Source: Candidatus Brocadiia bacterium
GTDB taxonomy: Bacteria > Planctomycetota > MHYJ01 > WSZJ01
Length of the DNA: 38,018 bases
Direction: 5' to 3'
Assembly: GCA_013360825.1 (NCBI GenBank)
Contig: JABWAY010000003.1
Span: forward strand, 1 to 38,018
The translations under genes and the position numbers were made by a program. Of this stretch, positions 24,652 to 34,508 are shown in pieces (positions within the stretch are counted from its first letter, which is position 1; every line of letters starts with the position of its first letter). Below the pieces are notes generated by a model. It saw only the letters and a list, made by a program, of their open reading frames with translations. It was not told the DNA's origin and did no database searches.

Positions 24652-25761
24652 TCAGGGAGCGACGACGGGGACGACGTCGGTGGTGGTGCCGCTGTCTTCG
24701 GAGATGGAGACGACGCGGCCGTCGGAGAGGATGGAGACGAGGCCGGCGAGCGGGTGGCGGATCGGGCGGCGGAAGGCGACGCCGCCGCGATCGATGGTCA
24801 GCTCGGCCTCGATCCGGCCGTCGGGCCGGATCCGACGGACCGCGAATTTCCGGAACGACCATCCGCCGATGAGCGCGCCGCGTTCGAGGGGGACGACCCA
24901 CTCGATGCGGATTTCCGGGTCGATCGCGGCCGCGGCGTCGGGGCCGAGGAGGGCGTAGATTTCCAGGCGGCCGGGGGCGTCCTTGGAGAGCCCGGTGGCG
25001 GGGCCGAGGAAACCTGGGACGGGCTGGCGGACGAGGGAACGGCCCTCGAAGCGGAAGCACTCGAGGGCGCCGCGGCTGGTGTGGACCCAGAGACGGTCGC
25101 GGACCCACAGGACGCGGCCCGCGAGTTCGCCGCCGCCCGACGGGATCCAGGGGGACTTGGCGATGGCCGCGCCGTCCGCGAGGAAGCATGCGGCGCAGGC
25201 CTGCTGTTCCTTGGCGAGGAACGATTCGACCTCGCAGCCGAGGACGCCGGCGGACAGGGCGATGGGCGTCGAGACCCAGTCCATCTTGCGGCCGATCGGA
25301 AACCGGCGGATGTCGCGGTCGCCGTCCCAGCGCCAGGCGAACGAGTCGTGTTTCTGGCTCATCCCGCGCGAGACGCCGATCCAGAGGTGATCGCCGATCA
25401 CGGCGGGGCGGTCGGCGTAGCACTCCCACGCAAACTCGTCGATCGTCTCCGGCCGGTCCGTCTCGAGCAGCACCAGACGCGACCGGTGCTGCGTGTGGCC
25501 GCGGTCGGTGGAGCGACTCTCCGTGATCGACGTCAGCAGGTGATCCTTCCAGCAGATCGGGAGCCAGAGCGGACCGTCGAAGCGTTTTCGCGAGAAGGTC
25601 TCGCCCGCGAGATCGATGACGGACCAGGTGCAGCCGAGGAGTCCCGGCTTGTGGAGCTCGGTGTCTCCGGTGATGGCGTGGAGACGCCCGTCCGGGAGAG
25701 CTCCGAGTTCGAGCCCCCGGCCGGGCAGGCGGCAGATCTCGTCCAGCACGAGGGGGCGCAT
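24652..25761 (-). CDS. Hypothetical protein, repetitive beta (propeller-like) pattern
   Basis: A 369-residue protein with no signal peptide and no motif I can name. It has recurring strand-rich units with Gly-Arg-Leu/Trp turns (GALPDGRLHAITGD, RVLWVRDRLWVHTSRGALE, GLVSILSDGRVVSIS), suggesting a beta-propeller-like fold. The start is the ATG at 25759-25761, 11 bases after the stop of the acyl-CoA synthetase, so the two are probably one transcript. The apparent long extension of this frame runs inside the upstream gene and is not coding. Confidence 0.65.
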   Translation of the reverse strand: MRPLVLDEICRLPGRGLELGALPDGRLHAITGDTELHKPGLLGCTWSVIDLAGETFSRKRFDGPLWLPICWKDHLLTSITESRSTDRGHTQHRSRLVLLETDRPETIDEFAWECYADRPAVIGDHLWIGVSRGMSQKHDSFAWRWDGDRDIRRFPIGRKMDWVSTPIALSAGVLGCEVESFLAKEQQACAACFLADGAAIAKSPWIPSGGGELAGRVLWVRDRLWVHTSRGALECFRFEGRSLVRQPVPGFLGPATGLSKDAPGRLEIYALLGPDAAAAIDPEIRIEWVVPLERGALIGGWSFRKFAVRRIRPDGRIEAELTIDRGGVAFRRPIRHPLAGLVSILSDGRVVSISEDSGTTTDVVPVVAP

Positions 25762-25772
25762 GGGGTCGCTCG

Positions 25773-27758
25773 CTACGTCGCGCGCAGGATCTCCTCGAGA
25801 GCGTCCGGATTGTCCACGCTGGCCGTGTCCCCGACGTCCTGGCCCAGATACTTCTTCCGGATCGCGCCGCGCACGATCTTCGCCGAGCGCGTCTTGGGGA
25901 GCATGCGCACGAACTTCAGGGCCTCCGGTTTCAGGGTCTTCCCCAGACTCCGGACCACCTGGGCCTTGAGCTCCTCCCGCAGCGTTTCCGAAGGCCCGGC
26001 GCCGGGTTTCAGGACGACGAAGCAGACGAGCGACTCGCCCTTGATGTCGTGGGGAACCCCGATGGCCGCCGCCTCGGCGACGGACGCGTGCTCGATCAGC
26101 GCCCCCTCGACCTCGGCGGGACCGACGCGTTTGCCCGCGATTTTGATCGTGTCGTCCGACCGGCCGAAGAGGTACCAGAGTCCGTCGGCGTCGACCTTCG
26201 CCCAGTCGCCGTGGTACCAGACGCCGGGCCAGCGTGAGAAGTAGGTCTCGAGGTACCGGTCGGGGTCGTTGAGGAAACCCTTGGTCATGGAGGGGGCGGG
26301 TTTCCGGCAGACGAGGTGCCCGATGCCGCCGCGGATGGGGCGGCCGGCGTCGTCGAAGACGTCGACGTCCATCCCCAGCCCGGGACCGCCGAGCGTGCAG
26401 GGTTTCAGGGGCTGGATCGGAAGCGGGGAGAGGAGGCATCCGATGATTTCGGTGCCTCCGGAGATATTGATGACGGGGCAGCGTCCGCCGCCGATGTGGC
26501 GGAAGTACCACTGCCAGGAGTCGGGGTCCCAGGTTTCGCCGGTGGAACCCAGGATGCGGAGCGAGGTGAGGTCGTGGCGCCCGGGCTGTTCCACGCCGTG
26601 CGGGATGAGGACCCGGATGGCGGTGGGGGAGATGCCGAGGTGGGTGACCCGGAGGTCCTCGACGATTTCCCACAGGCGGTCGGGGCGCGGGTAGTCCGGT
26701 GCTCCTTCGAAGACGACGAAGGTGGCGCCGAAGAAGGTGACGCCAATCATCTCCCAGGGGCCCATCATCCAGCCGATGTCGGTGGCCCAGAAGAAGACGG
26801 AGTCGGGCTTGACGTCGAAGCAGTAGCCGAGTTCCTTCGCGATCTGGGCGATGCACCCGGCATGGGTATGCACCGTTCCCTTGGGCCGCCCCGTCGTGCC
26901 GCTGGTGTAGATGATGAGCGAGCGGTCTTCCGCATCGAGTTCGGCGGTTTCGCAGCGCGGGACCGCGCGGGCCACGAACTCGTGCCACCAGAAGTCCCGG
27001 CCCGGTTTCCAGGGGCAGTCTCCGCCCGTCCGCCGGAGGACGATCATGTGGCGGAGAGAGGGGACCTCGGCGGCAGCGGCGTCGGCTTCCTGCTTGATCG
27101 GCACCGCCTTTCCCCGGCGGACCCCCTGGTCCGCGGTGATCAGGACCCTGGCGCCGGCATCGGTGAGGCGGACGGCGAGGGCTTTCGACCCGAAGGCGCT
27201 GAACACCGGGATCGCGACGGCGCCGATCTTGAGGCAGGCAAAGAATGCCGCGACGACTTCGAGGACCATCGGCATGTAGATGCCGACCGCGTCCCCCCGG
27301 CCGACTCCGCATTCCTTGAGAGCGACCGCCAGCCGCGAGACCTCGTCGTGGAGTTCGCGGTACGTCCAGCGCCGCGTGTGCCCGTCGTCCTGCACGCCGA
27401 CGACCGCGACATGGTCGCCCCTCGCCGGGAGGTGCCGGTCGATGCAGTTGTCCACGATGTTCAGCCGGCCGTCGATGAACCAGCGGGTCCACGGGAAACC
27501 CTTTGACTCATCCTTCAGTGTCGTCCACGGGCGCTGCCAGCGGACCCCCAGATCCTCGAGGGCGGCCGCCCAGAACCAGTCGGTGTCCGTGGTCGACCTG
27601 CGGACCAGTTCGTCCACGGTCGCGATCGCGTGCGCCTTCATGAATCGCGTGACGTTGGCCGAGGCGATCCGGTCGGCCGTCGGAGTCCAGGCGTACCCGT
27701 TCGGGACCCCTCCGGGCGCCGGAGCCTGGCGCGGAGACTTCTTCTTCATCTCCGTCAT
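25773..27758 (-). CDS. AMP-forming acetyl-CoA synthetase-type enzyme
   Basis: A 661-residue ANL-superfamily ligase that activates a short carboxylic acid as an adenylate and transfers it to CoA. The P-loop-like A3 motif YTSGTTGRPKG is at about 284-294. STGETWDPDSW, ISGGTEI and the hinge region YLFGRSDDTIKIAGKRVGP follow. The A10 Lys lies in RSAKIVRGAIR (about 626), the residue acetylated in regulated Acs enzymes. The N-terminal ~110 residues match the ACAS_N cap. It is close to Acs, but substrate (acetate, propionate or acetoacetate) is not certain. A second Met (MTEM) is directly preceded by GGAG and might be an alternative start. Confidence 0.88.
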   Translation of the reverse strand: MTEMKKKSPRQAPAPGGVPNGYAWTPTADRIASANVTRFMKAHAIATVDELVRRSTTDTDWFWAAALEDLGVRWQRPWTTLKDESKGFPWTRWFIDGRLNIVDNCIDRHLPARGDHVAVVGVQDDGHTRRWTYRELHDEVSRLAVALKECGVGRGDAVGIYMPMVLEVVAAFFACLKIGAVAIPVFSAFGSKALAVRLTDAGARVLITADQGVRRGKAVPIKQEADAAAAEVPSLRHMIVLRRTGGDCPWKPGRDFWWHEFVARAVPRCETAELDAEDRSLIIYTSGTTGRPKGTVHTHAGCIAQIAKELGYCFDVKPDSVFFWATDIGWMMGPWEMIGVTFFGATFVVFEGAPDYPRPDRLWEIVEDLRVTHLGISPTAIRVLIPHGVEQPGRHDLTSLRILGSTGETWDPDSWQWYFRHIGGGRCPVINISGGTEIIGCLLSPLPIQPLKPCTLGGPGLGMDVDVFDDAGRPIRGGIGHLVCRKPAPSMTKGFLNDPDRYLETYFSRWPGVWYHGDWAKVDADGLWYLFGRSDDTIKIAGKRVGPAEVEGALIEHASVAEAAAIGVPHDIKGESLVCFVVLKPGAGPSETLREELKAQVVRSLGKTLKPEALKFVRMLPKTRSAKIVRGAIRKKYLGQDVGDTASVDNPDALEEILRAT

Positions 27759-27876
27759 CCTAAGCCACCCGGCGGCGATTTCCTACGATCCAACGGCGCC
27801 TTCCCCGGCGAATTTGATGGCCCGTCGATCCCCGTGCCCGCCCCGCACGGAGACTCCCCGACCGACCCGTCCGCGG

Positions 27877-30006
27877 CTACTTCAGGAGCGCCCGCAGTTC
27901 CTCCGGCGTCGTGACCGGCGCCGCGCAGGTCATCTCCCGGCAGACGAACGCCCGGGCGCCGCCGGCCGGAGACCGACCCTCGAGAAGCGGGAGGATGGCC
28001 TCCTCGCCCGGCGCGCCGTTTGCGAATGCAAGCACGCGGTGCGGCGTCCAGGTCGCGCGGGCCGTCGCCGCGAGCCGCTCATATGCCGGATCGCCGGGAT
28101 GCCCGGAGATCACGATCTCCCTCGGGCCGCGGACCAGGAACGACGCCTGGCGCAGCAGCTCCGGCTGCGCGGGCGCCGCCTGCTCGAGCCTGTCGCGGAA
28201 GAGGCCGATCGCCTTCTCCGCGCCGGCTCGCGGGGCGGCATCGCCGGTCATCGCCGCCACCCTCAGGAGCACCCCGCACGCCACCGAAATTCCCGAAGGG
28301 ATCGCGCCGTCGTAGGGGTCCTTCCTGCGCGCGATCAGCTTCTCGTGATCCCCGGCCGTGGACCAGAACGCACCCTGCACGGGATCCTCGAAAAGCCGGA
28401 CCATCTCCTCCGAAAGCGCGCGCGCCTCGCGCCAGAACTCCAGGTCCCCGGTCGCCTCGTAGACGTCCAGAAGCCCCGCGGCCAGAAACGCATAGTCGTC
28501 GAGGAACCCCTTCACGCTCATCACCCCGCCCCGCCATCCGCGGCGGAGTCTCCCGTCGACCCGGCACTCCTTCAGCAGAAACCGCGCCGCACGGACCGCC
28601 GCGTCGCGGTAGCGCGGTTCATCGAACACGCTGCCCGCGTACGCCAGCTCGCCGATCATCAGCCCGTTCCAGGACACGAGGATCTTGTCGTCGAGATGCG
28701 GGGGGATCCGTTTCGCCCGCGCCGCATACAACTTCTGCCGCGCGGCCTTCAGCGCCTCCTCCCGGGCCTCGTCCCAGACCGGCACGTGCAGCACGCTGCT
28801 GCCGTGCTCGAAGTTTCCCTCGGCGGTCACGCCGTAGTACGCGCAGAAGGCCGCCCCCTCGTCCTTCCCCAGCACCGCCTCCACCTCGCCGGGTTTCCAG
28901 ACGAAGAACTTCCCCTCCTCGCCTTCGCTGTCCGCGTCCGTTGCGCTCCAGAACGCCCCCTCCGGCGCCGTCATCTCCCGCAGGACGTAGTCGAGGACCT
29001 CCCGCGCGATCCGCGCGTGGTACCGGTTCCCCGTCGCCGCGAACGATTCCGTGTAGTTCCGCGCCAGCTGCGCGTTGTCGTAGAGCATCTTCTCGAAGTG
29101 AGGGACGAGCCAGCGCTCGTCCGTGGAGTACCGGGCGAACCCGCCCCCGATCTGGTCGTAGATTCCCCCGCGGGCCATCGCGTCGAGCGTCCGGCGCACC
29201 GCCTCGGCGGCCTTCGGGTCGTCCCCGCCCTCCCGCATCAGGAACGCGAGCATCATCGTGGGCGGGAACTTCGGGGCGCTTCCGAACCCTCCGTTCGTCC
29301 CGTCGAAGCGGCGCAGGATCTGGGAGGCGGCGGCGGGCAGGAGGGCGGCGTCCACCGTGGTCGGACCATCCGGCTTGCCGACGCTGGACAGGTAGTCCGT
29401 CAGGGCCTGCCCCTGCTTTTCGATTCCCGCGCGATCCTTCGTCCAGGCCTCCGAAAGGGCGAGGAGGAGCGTGCCGAATCCCGGCCGCCCCCGCCCGTCC
29501 TCGGGAGGGAAGTAGGTTCCCGCGTAGAACGGCTTGCCCTCGGGGGTCAGGAAAACGCTCATCGGCCAGCCGCCCGACCCGTGATTCAGCGCCTGGACCG
29601 CCTCCATGTAGATCTCGTCGACATCCGGGCGCTCCTCGCGGTCGACCTTGATCGCCACGAACCGCTCGTTGAGGATCTTCGCGATCGCCTCATTCTCGAA
29701 ACTCTCCCGCTCCATCACATGGCACCAGTGACAGGTGGAGTATCCGACGCTGAGGAAGACGGGCTTGTCCTCCGCGCGGGCGCGGGCAAACGCCTCCTCT
29801 CCCCACGGGTACCAGTCGACCGGGTTGTGGGCGTGCTGGAGGAGGTAGGGACTCTTCTCGCGGGACAGGCGGTTGGCGGGGTGCAACGGGGTCTCCCTGG
29901 AAGGGGGCTCGGGGTCGCGGGATGGGGCGGGGCCGGTTCTCGGCGCGGGGTCGCAGGCGGCGAGGATCGGAAGGATGCCGACGATCAAAAGCCTGCCGGA
30001 TCGCAT
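27877..30006 (-). CDS. DUF255 / YyaL-type thioredoxin-domain lipoprotein
   Basis: A 709-residue member of the YyaL/SSP411 family: an N-terminal thioredoxin-like domain with C92-H-W-C95 (in [16 protein letters not shown]) followed by an (alpha/alpha)6-barrel resembling glycan-processing enzymes. Conserved blocks include [36 protein letters not shown] and [15 protein letters not shown]. Unlike most family members it begins with a lipoprotein signal peptide and lipobox (LAAC, Cys18), implying the cell envelope. The biochemical function of the family is unclear. The ATG at 30004-30006 lies in CATATG; the neighbouring + gene starts at 30073. Confidence 0.88.
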   Translation of the reverse strand: MRSGRLLIVGILPILAACDPAPRTGPAPSRDPEPPSRETPLHPANRLSREKSPYLLQHAHNPVDWYPWGEEAFARARAEDKPVFLSVGYSTCHWCHVMERESFENEAIAKILNERFVAIKVDREERPDVDEIYMEAVQALNHGSGGWPMSVFLTPEGKPFYAGTYFPPEDGRGRPGFGTLLLALSEAWTKDRAGIEKQGQALTDYLSSVGKPDGPTTVDAALLPAAASQILRRFDGTNGGFGSAPKFPPTMMLAFLMREGGDDPKAAEAVRRTLDAMARGGIYDQIGGGFARYSTDERWLVPHFEKMLYDNAQLARNYTESFAATGNRYHARIAREVLDYVLREMTAPEGAFWSATDADSEGEEGKFFVWKPGEVEAVLGKDEGAAFCAYYGVTAEGNFEHGSSVLHVPVWDEAREEALKAARQKLYAARAKRIPPHLDDKILVSWNGLMIGELAYAGSVFDEPRYRDAAVRAARFLLKECRVDGRLRRGWRGGVMSVKGFLDDYAFLAAGLLDVYEATGDLEFWREARALSEEMVRLFEDPVQGAFWSTAGDHEKLIARRKDPYDGAIPSGISVACGVLLRVAAMTGDAAPRAGAEKAIGLFRDRLEQAAPAQPELLRQASFLVRGPREIVISGHPGDPAYERLAATARATWTPHRVLAFANGAPGEEAILPLLEGRSPAGGARAFVCREMTCAAPVTTPEELRALLK

Positions 30007-30072
30007 ATGATCACGGTCATCGAACCCGGTCCGGGTGTCAACCCCGGAGTCCGCATTCGGGAGGTTTCCCGC

Positions 30073-31347
30073 GTGGCCGTCCTGACTCGAGTCCTGCTCG
30101 CCGTGCTGGCCCTCTCCGCCGGTGTCGCCGCGGACGACCTGGCGGAGCTGCGGAAGCGCGAGGATGCGCTCCGCGCCGAGGAGGCGGGGCGGCGGCTGCC
30201 GCTCGCGGAGCACTGTGAGCGGTGCAAGATGTGGAAGGAAGCGGACGCGGAGTACCGCCGGCTGGTGGTGCTCGCCCCCGACAACGCGCAGGTCGCGGAC
30301 AGGGCGGCGAAGGCCGCCGAGAAAGCCAAGGTGGCGCAGAGCCGGCCCGCGAAGCAGGACGAGGCGTCGTATCGGCAGGGGGCGATGACCGTCTCACGGG
30401 AGATGGCGAAGAAGTGGTGGGAGCTGGCGCAGTGGGCCCTGGAGCGCGGGCTGAGGGTCGAGGCCGAAAAGACCGCGGAAAATGCGGAGGGGCTGGACGA
30501 GGTCGTCGGTGCGCCCTCCCCGCTGGCGAAGAAATTCTGGGAATCGATCTATCCTCTCGGCGATGAGCGGCGTCTGTCGATCGACGCGCTGAACGGGTGG
30601 CGAAAGCGGTGCGGGCTGAAGCCCGTCGAGTTCTCCGCGAGGCTCTCGGCGGGGGCGCAGCGGCATTCGGAGTACCTGCTGCGAAACGAGGGGCACCCGT
30701 CCACCGACGGACTGGGCGCTCACGACGAAGATCCCTCCCTCCCCGGGTACACCCCGGAGGGGGCGCACGCCGGCAAGTCGAGCGACATCGGGCAGGAACC
30801 GCCCGTCGCCGCGATGCTCGGAATGCTCGGGACCTACTATCACCGCATCCCGCTTCTCCACCCCGACCTCCAGCGGGTCGGGATCGGATGGGCGCCGCGC
30901 CCGGACGGACAGGGCGGGTGGTGCACCATCGACTGCATGTCCGGGCACGGGCCGCGGGTGGACTCCCCGCGCATCGTGGTGTACCCGCCGGACGGCTCCC
31001 GGGATGTGCAGCGCGCGTTCGACAACGAACTCCCGGACCCGATTCCGCCAGGGGAAGACCACGACTGCGGGACCTGCGTGAGCCTGAGCGTGTTCGACAA
31101 GGGAAAGCTCGAGAACTGCGAGATGACCGTGAAGGTGAACGGGGCGGCGGTGGAGGGGTACCTGTCCCATCCCGGGGCGCCCGCGCGGAAGGACCACGGC
31201 CAGGGGCGCAACATCGTCTTCATTCCGAAGGACCCGCTCCCGGCCGGGGCGAAGGTGGAGGTGAGCGCGAAGGGGTCGCTGGACGGCAAGCCGATCGCGA
31301 AGTCGTGGTCGTTCACGACCGGGCAGGACCTGTCTCATCCGCGGTGA
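30073..31347 (+). CDS. Secreted CAP-like protein, paralogue 1
   Basis: A 424-residue protein. The GTG at 30073 is chosen because GGGAGG at 30059-30064 lies 8 bases upstream and translation then begins directly with a signal peptide (cleavage near GVAADD). An ATG at 30007 would add 22 residues before the signal. Residues about 20-110 are helical (TPR-like); about 155-285 form a divergent CAP domain with [16 protein letters not shown] and [19 protein letters not shown] beta-rich C-terminal domain ends in SWSFTTG. It shares these blocks with the next gene, showing tandem duplication. The role is unknown. Confidence 0.8.
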   Translation: MAVLTRVLLAVLALSAGVAADDLAELRKREDALRAEEAGRRLPLAEHCERCKMWKEADAEYRRLVVLAPDNAQVADRAAKAAEKAKVAQSRPAKQDEASYRQGAMTVSREMAKKWWELAQWALERGLRVEAEKTAENAEGLDEVVGAPSPLAKKFWESIYPLGDERRLSIDALNGWRKRCGLKPVEFSARLSAGAQRHSEYLLRNEGHPSTDGLGAHDEDPSLPGYTPEGAHAGKSSDIGQEPPVAAMLGMLGTYYHRIPLLHPDLQRVGIGWAPRPDGQGGWCTIDCMSGHGPRVDSPRIVVYPPDGSRDVQRAFDNELPDPIPPGEDHDCGTCVSLSVFDKGKLENCEMTVKVNGAAVEGYLSHPGAPARKDHGQGRNIVFIPKDPLPAGAKVEVSAKGSLDGKPIAKSWSFTTGQDLSHPR

Positions 31348-31390
31348 GACGGACACCGGCCCGCCCACGTCACTTTTCAGGGAGCCCGCC

Positions 31391-32635
31391 ATGCGTCGAT
31401 CCGTCGCCCTCGCCCTCGTGATCCTGCTCCCGCTCCTGGCCGCCGCGGAGGACGCGGCCGCGGAGTATCAGAAGCGCGCGAAGAAGCTGGAGCAGGAGGA
31501 GGGAACCGGCGCGGCGAATCTCGCCCGGCACTGCGAGTCGACGAAGATGTGGAAGGAGGCGGTCGTCGAACTGACCCGCGCGGCGGAGGTCTTTCCCGAC
31601 AGCCGGGATCTTCAGGAGCGCCTCGAGAAGGCCCAGCAGCGCGCCGACACCGTCGTGAGCCGGCCCACGGAAACGGAGAAAGCCCAGTACCAGGCCGGGC
31701 AGGCGGCGCTCCGGAGCGCGCTCGCGAAAAAGTGGAAAGACCTTGCGGCCTGGGCGAAAGGTCGCGGACTCGAGGACGAGTCGTTCGAGGCTGCGGCGCG
31801 CGCGGCGGACTTCGGGGAAACGAAGGCGGCGTCGAGCGACCCGAAGCAGCAGGCGGTGGACTGGCTCAACCTGGTGCGCCGCAAGCTGAAGGTCGGCGCC
31901 GTGACCCTCAGTCCGAAACTGAGCGCCGACGCCCAGAAGCACTGCGACTACCTCGTCCTGAACAAGATCCCCTCCAGCGCGAGCGGCGACCAGGTCCATG
32001 GGGAGGACCCCAACCTCCCCGGCTACACGCCGGAGGGGGCGAGGTCCGGCATGAGCAGCGACATCGGGCGCATGGAGCCGCTCGGCTCGATGAAGGGGAT
32101 GATCGGGACCTTCTACCACCGGATCCCGCTTCTCCACCCCGACCTGAAGGAGGTGGGGATCGGGTTCGCGAAGAGCGGGGACGCGGGGCGATGGGGGGGC
32201 GGGTGGTGCGCGATCGACTATTCCGGCGTCGGGGACCGCCAGGAGAAGGCCCCGCGCGTCGTCGCCTATCCGTCGCCGGGGCAGAAGGGGGTTCCGCGCG
32301 GATTTGACGGGGAGAATCCGGATCCGCGGCCGGCGGGGACGGATGTGGTCGGGTATCCGGTCACGCTGACCTGGTTCGACGGGGAGGAGGTCCGGGGTGT
32401 GGAGATGGAGGTGCGCGCCGCGGGCGTCCTGGTCCCCGGGTACGTCTCCTCGCAGGAGAAACCGGCGCGCGCCGATTTCCCGAACGACAACACGGCCTGT
32501 TTCATGGCGGAGGGGCCCCTGGCCGCGAGCACGCTTCACAAGGTCGTCGTCCGGGCGACGGTGAAGGGGGAGCCGTTCGAGATGACCTGGGAGTTCACGA
32601 CGGGGACCAGGATGTCGGAGGAGGGGTGGCGCTGA
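31391..32635 (+). CDS. Secreted CAP-like protein, paralogue 2
   Basis: A 414-residue protein with a signal peptide (1-19) and CAGGGAG before the ATG at 31391. It has the same three-part layout as the preceding gene: helical repeats, divergent CAP domain ([34 protein letters not shown]) and a beta-rich end (TWEFTTG). The two differ strongly outside these blocks, so the duplication is old. The 43-base gap suggests one transcript. The CAP metal/catalytic His-Glu pattern is less clear than in the protein at 7142. Confidence 0.8.
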   Translation: MRRSVALALVILLPLLAAAEDAAAEYQKRAKKLEQEEGTGAANLARHCESTKMWKEAVVELTRAAEVFPDSRDLQERLEKAQQRADTVVSRPTETEKAQYQAGQAALRSALAKKWKDLAAWAKGRGLEDESFEAAARAADFGETKAASSDPKQQAVDWLNLVRRKLKVGAVTLSPKLSADAQKHCDYLVLNKIPSSASGDQVHGEDPNLPGYTPEGARSGMSSDIGRMEPLGSMKGMIGTFYHRIPLLHPDLKEVGIGFAKSGDAGRWGGGWCAIDYSGVGDRQEKAPRVVAYPSPGQKGVPRGFDGENPDPRPAGTDVVGYPVTLTWFDGEEVRGVEMEVRAAGVLVPGYVSSQEKPARADFPNDNTACFMAEGPLAASTLHKVVVRATVKGEPFEMTWEFTTGTRMSEEGWR

Positions 32636-32672
32636 GGCGGCCCCGCGGCGCCTGCGGGCTTCCGCGGACCGG

Positions 32673-34445
32673 TCAGGCGCCGCTGAGCCTCCGTGCGGCG
32701 AGGACGCTGGCGCCGAGCGCGTGCCGCCGCTGGAGGCGGTCGCACTCCTCGAACCCGGTGGTGTGGGCGGAATAGCGCAGCAGGGCGATCCAGTACCCCT
32801 CCATCGCGGCCACACCGGCGCAGAGTTCCTTCCCCCAGCTCCGGACCTCGCAGACGGCCGCGTGCGACTTGGCGATCGCCGGGTCCGCGGCCAGGGCGGC
32901 GGGAAGGGCGGGGGGCGCGGCCTCGAGCGATTCCTGGCGCATGAGGAGGTCCTCCCACTGCAGAGCCCGCCGGAGCGCGTCCTCGTCGGGGACGGGATGC
33001 AGGATGAACTTGAGATCGTTCTCCAGCTTGGCGACGTCCTTGAGCGCATGCGCCGGCCCGGTGTGAAAGTAGTCGATGAGCCAGGCGTTCCCCGCGTCGT
33101 CGAGCAGGACGTTCGCAAGGTTCAGGTCGCCGTGCACCCAGGCGACAGGGGCGTCGACCGGGTCCGCCGCAAGGAGCCGCGGCAGCCCGGCGTAGAACGT
33201 CTCGAGCGGCGCGATGTCGATGTCCCCGGCGAGCGCCCGCCCCCGTTCCAGCGTGTTCGCCGCATACTCCGGTCGATATCCGTAGTGCCCGTAGAGCTGC
33301 AGCCGGTCCCGGACCGGGGACTGCGACAGCCGGCAGAGGACGTTCGACCAGACCCTTCTCAGCAGCGCCGCGGCGTCCTCCGGAGATCGGGCGACCGCGA
33401 TCCGCCGCTGCAAGGCCGCGACGGGGGAGTGGTGCATGGACGCGAACATGTACTGGATCGCGCCGCGGGTCACGAGGTCGGCGTGGTCGACCATCGTCGG
33501 TGCGCTGAGCCCGAGCACGTTCTCGACGCGCTCGACCGCGGCCCGCTCCTTCGCGATCTTCGCCCTCTCGTCGGTCTTCACGACAAACGGGACCTCGATG
33601 CGTCCATCCTGATCGATCGACCGCGTCCGCCAGACGCGGGCGCCGCTGAATCCGCCGGCGAGCGGGGCGAGCTCGACGGAGCGGCAGTTGCGGAACAGGT
33701 GGCGGACGAGGTCTGCATCCTCGCCGTCGAGGGGAGATCCGGAGAGCGCGACGCCGTAGGCCGGGGCGGGGCGGGTCTCCGCGCGTTCCCCGATCCCGAG
33801 CGCCGCGAGGAACTCCGGGATGCCGTCCACCACGCGCACGGCGAGGTTCTGGGCGAGGAGGTCGAGGGCCTGAAAGTGCCGGACCCGGGAGCGGCTGGCG
33901 GCGAGCGCGCTGCAGACGACGATGTGCCGGAATCCAAGCCGGGTCAGGAGGTCGTAGGCCAGGTACTGAACCTTGACGTCGGTCCAGACCCCGATGATCC
34001 CCGCGACCACCTCGGCGGGCGGGACGGGGCCCAGCAGCTCCCGGATCTGCGCTTCCAGGTCCGTCGACACGAAGTCGTTCAGCGTGGTCGAGTCCACGAT
34101 CCGGGTCGGCACGCCGTCGTCGTGGAGGTCGTCGAGCGGGGGGACGAACGCGGCGCCCGCGGTCCCGCGGAGGCAGTGGGGGCCGAAGTGGGCAAGGTGG
34201 GCCTGCTGCGCGGGGTCTCCGGCATCGTGCCAGTCCCGGATGTGGACGACCGCGTGCCCGGGGCCGGCCCCCGCGTAGAAGGCGCGCAGGAATCGTCCCA
34301 GCGGACCGGTGGCAGGGTCGTCTCCGACGAGCCGGCGCGCCTCGGCGTGCCCGATGTGCAGCTGGTTCGGGACGCGCGCACCGGCGGAGACCGGCGCCAC
34401 GAAGTCGTTCTGGAGGCATTGCGTGAACAGGAGGATCCGCGGCAT
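32673..34445 (-). CDS. Isochorismatase-fold pseudoenzyme fused to an APH-like kinase/phosphotransferase domain
   Basis: A 590-residue two-domain protein. Residues 1-215 follow the isochorismatase/nicotinamidase fold (LLFTQCLQNDF; FVSTDLEAQIRELL; AGIIGVWTDVKVQYLAYDLL), but the catalytic triad is lost: C10 replaces the Asp, the Lys is not found, and K158 occupies the nucleophile Cys position. Residues 255-590 form a kinase-like phosphotransferase with GGFSGARV (264-271), ATP-Lys K290, HGDLNLANV (D440, N445) and the metal-binding Asp D458 in LIDY, so this half looks active. The pattern recalls the domain named TCAD9 in ternary conflict systems, from memory only. Divergent from the aminotransferase, 63 bases apart. 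Confidence 0.8.
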   Translation of the reverse strand: MPRILLFTQCLQNDFVAPVSAGARVPNQLHIGHAEARRLVGDDPATGPLGRFLRAFYAGAGPGHAVVHIRDWHDAGDPAQQAHLAHFGPHCLRGTAGAAFVPPLDDLHDDGVPTRIVDSTTLNDFVSTDLEAQIRELLGPVPPAEVVAGIIGVWTDVKVQYLAYDLLTRLGFRHIVVCSALAASRSRVRHFQALDLLAQNLAVRVVDGIPEFLAALGIGERAETRPAPAYGVALSGSPLDGEDADLVRHLFRNCRSVELAPLAGGFSGARVWRTRSIDQDGRIEVPFVVKTDERAKIAKERAAVERVENVLGLSAPTMVDHADLVTRGAIQYMFASMHHSPVAALQRRIAVARSPEDAAALLRRVWSNVLCRLSQSPVRDRLQLYGHYGYRPEYAANTLERGRALAGDIDIAPLETFYAGLPRLLAADPVDAPVAWVHGDLNLANVLLDDAGNAWLIDYFHTGPAHALKDVAKLENDLKFILHPVPDEDALRRALQWEDLLMRQESLEAAPPALPAALAADPAIAKSHAAVCEVRSWGKELCAGVAAMEGYWIALLRYSAHTTGFEECDRLQRRHALGASVLAARRLSGA

Positions 34446-34508
34446 CCCCGCGATTCTATGCCCGGCCCGCCGCCGCGTCGCGGTCGATCGCCGGGGTACA
34501 CTGGGCGG

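Noticed and set aside
27280-30072. Apparent N-terminal extension of the CAP-like protein to 1355 residues
   Set aside because: It runs antisense through the DUF255 and acetyl-CoA synthetase genes; the Arg/Pro-rich translation has no signature. Only the part from 30073 is coding.
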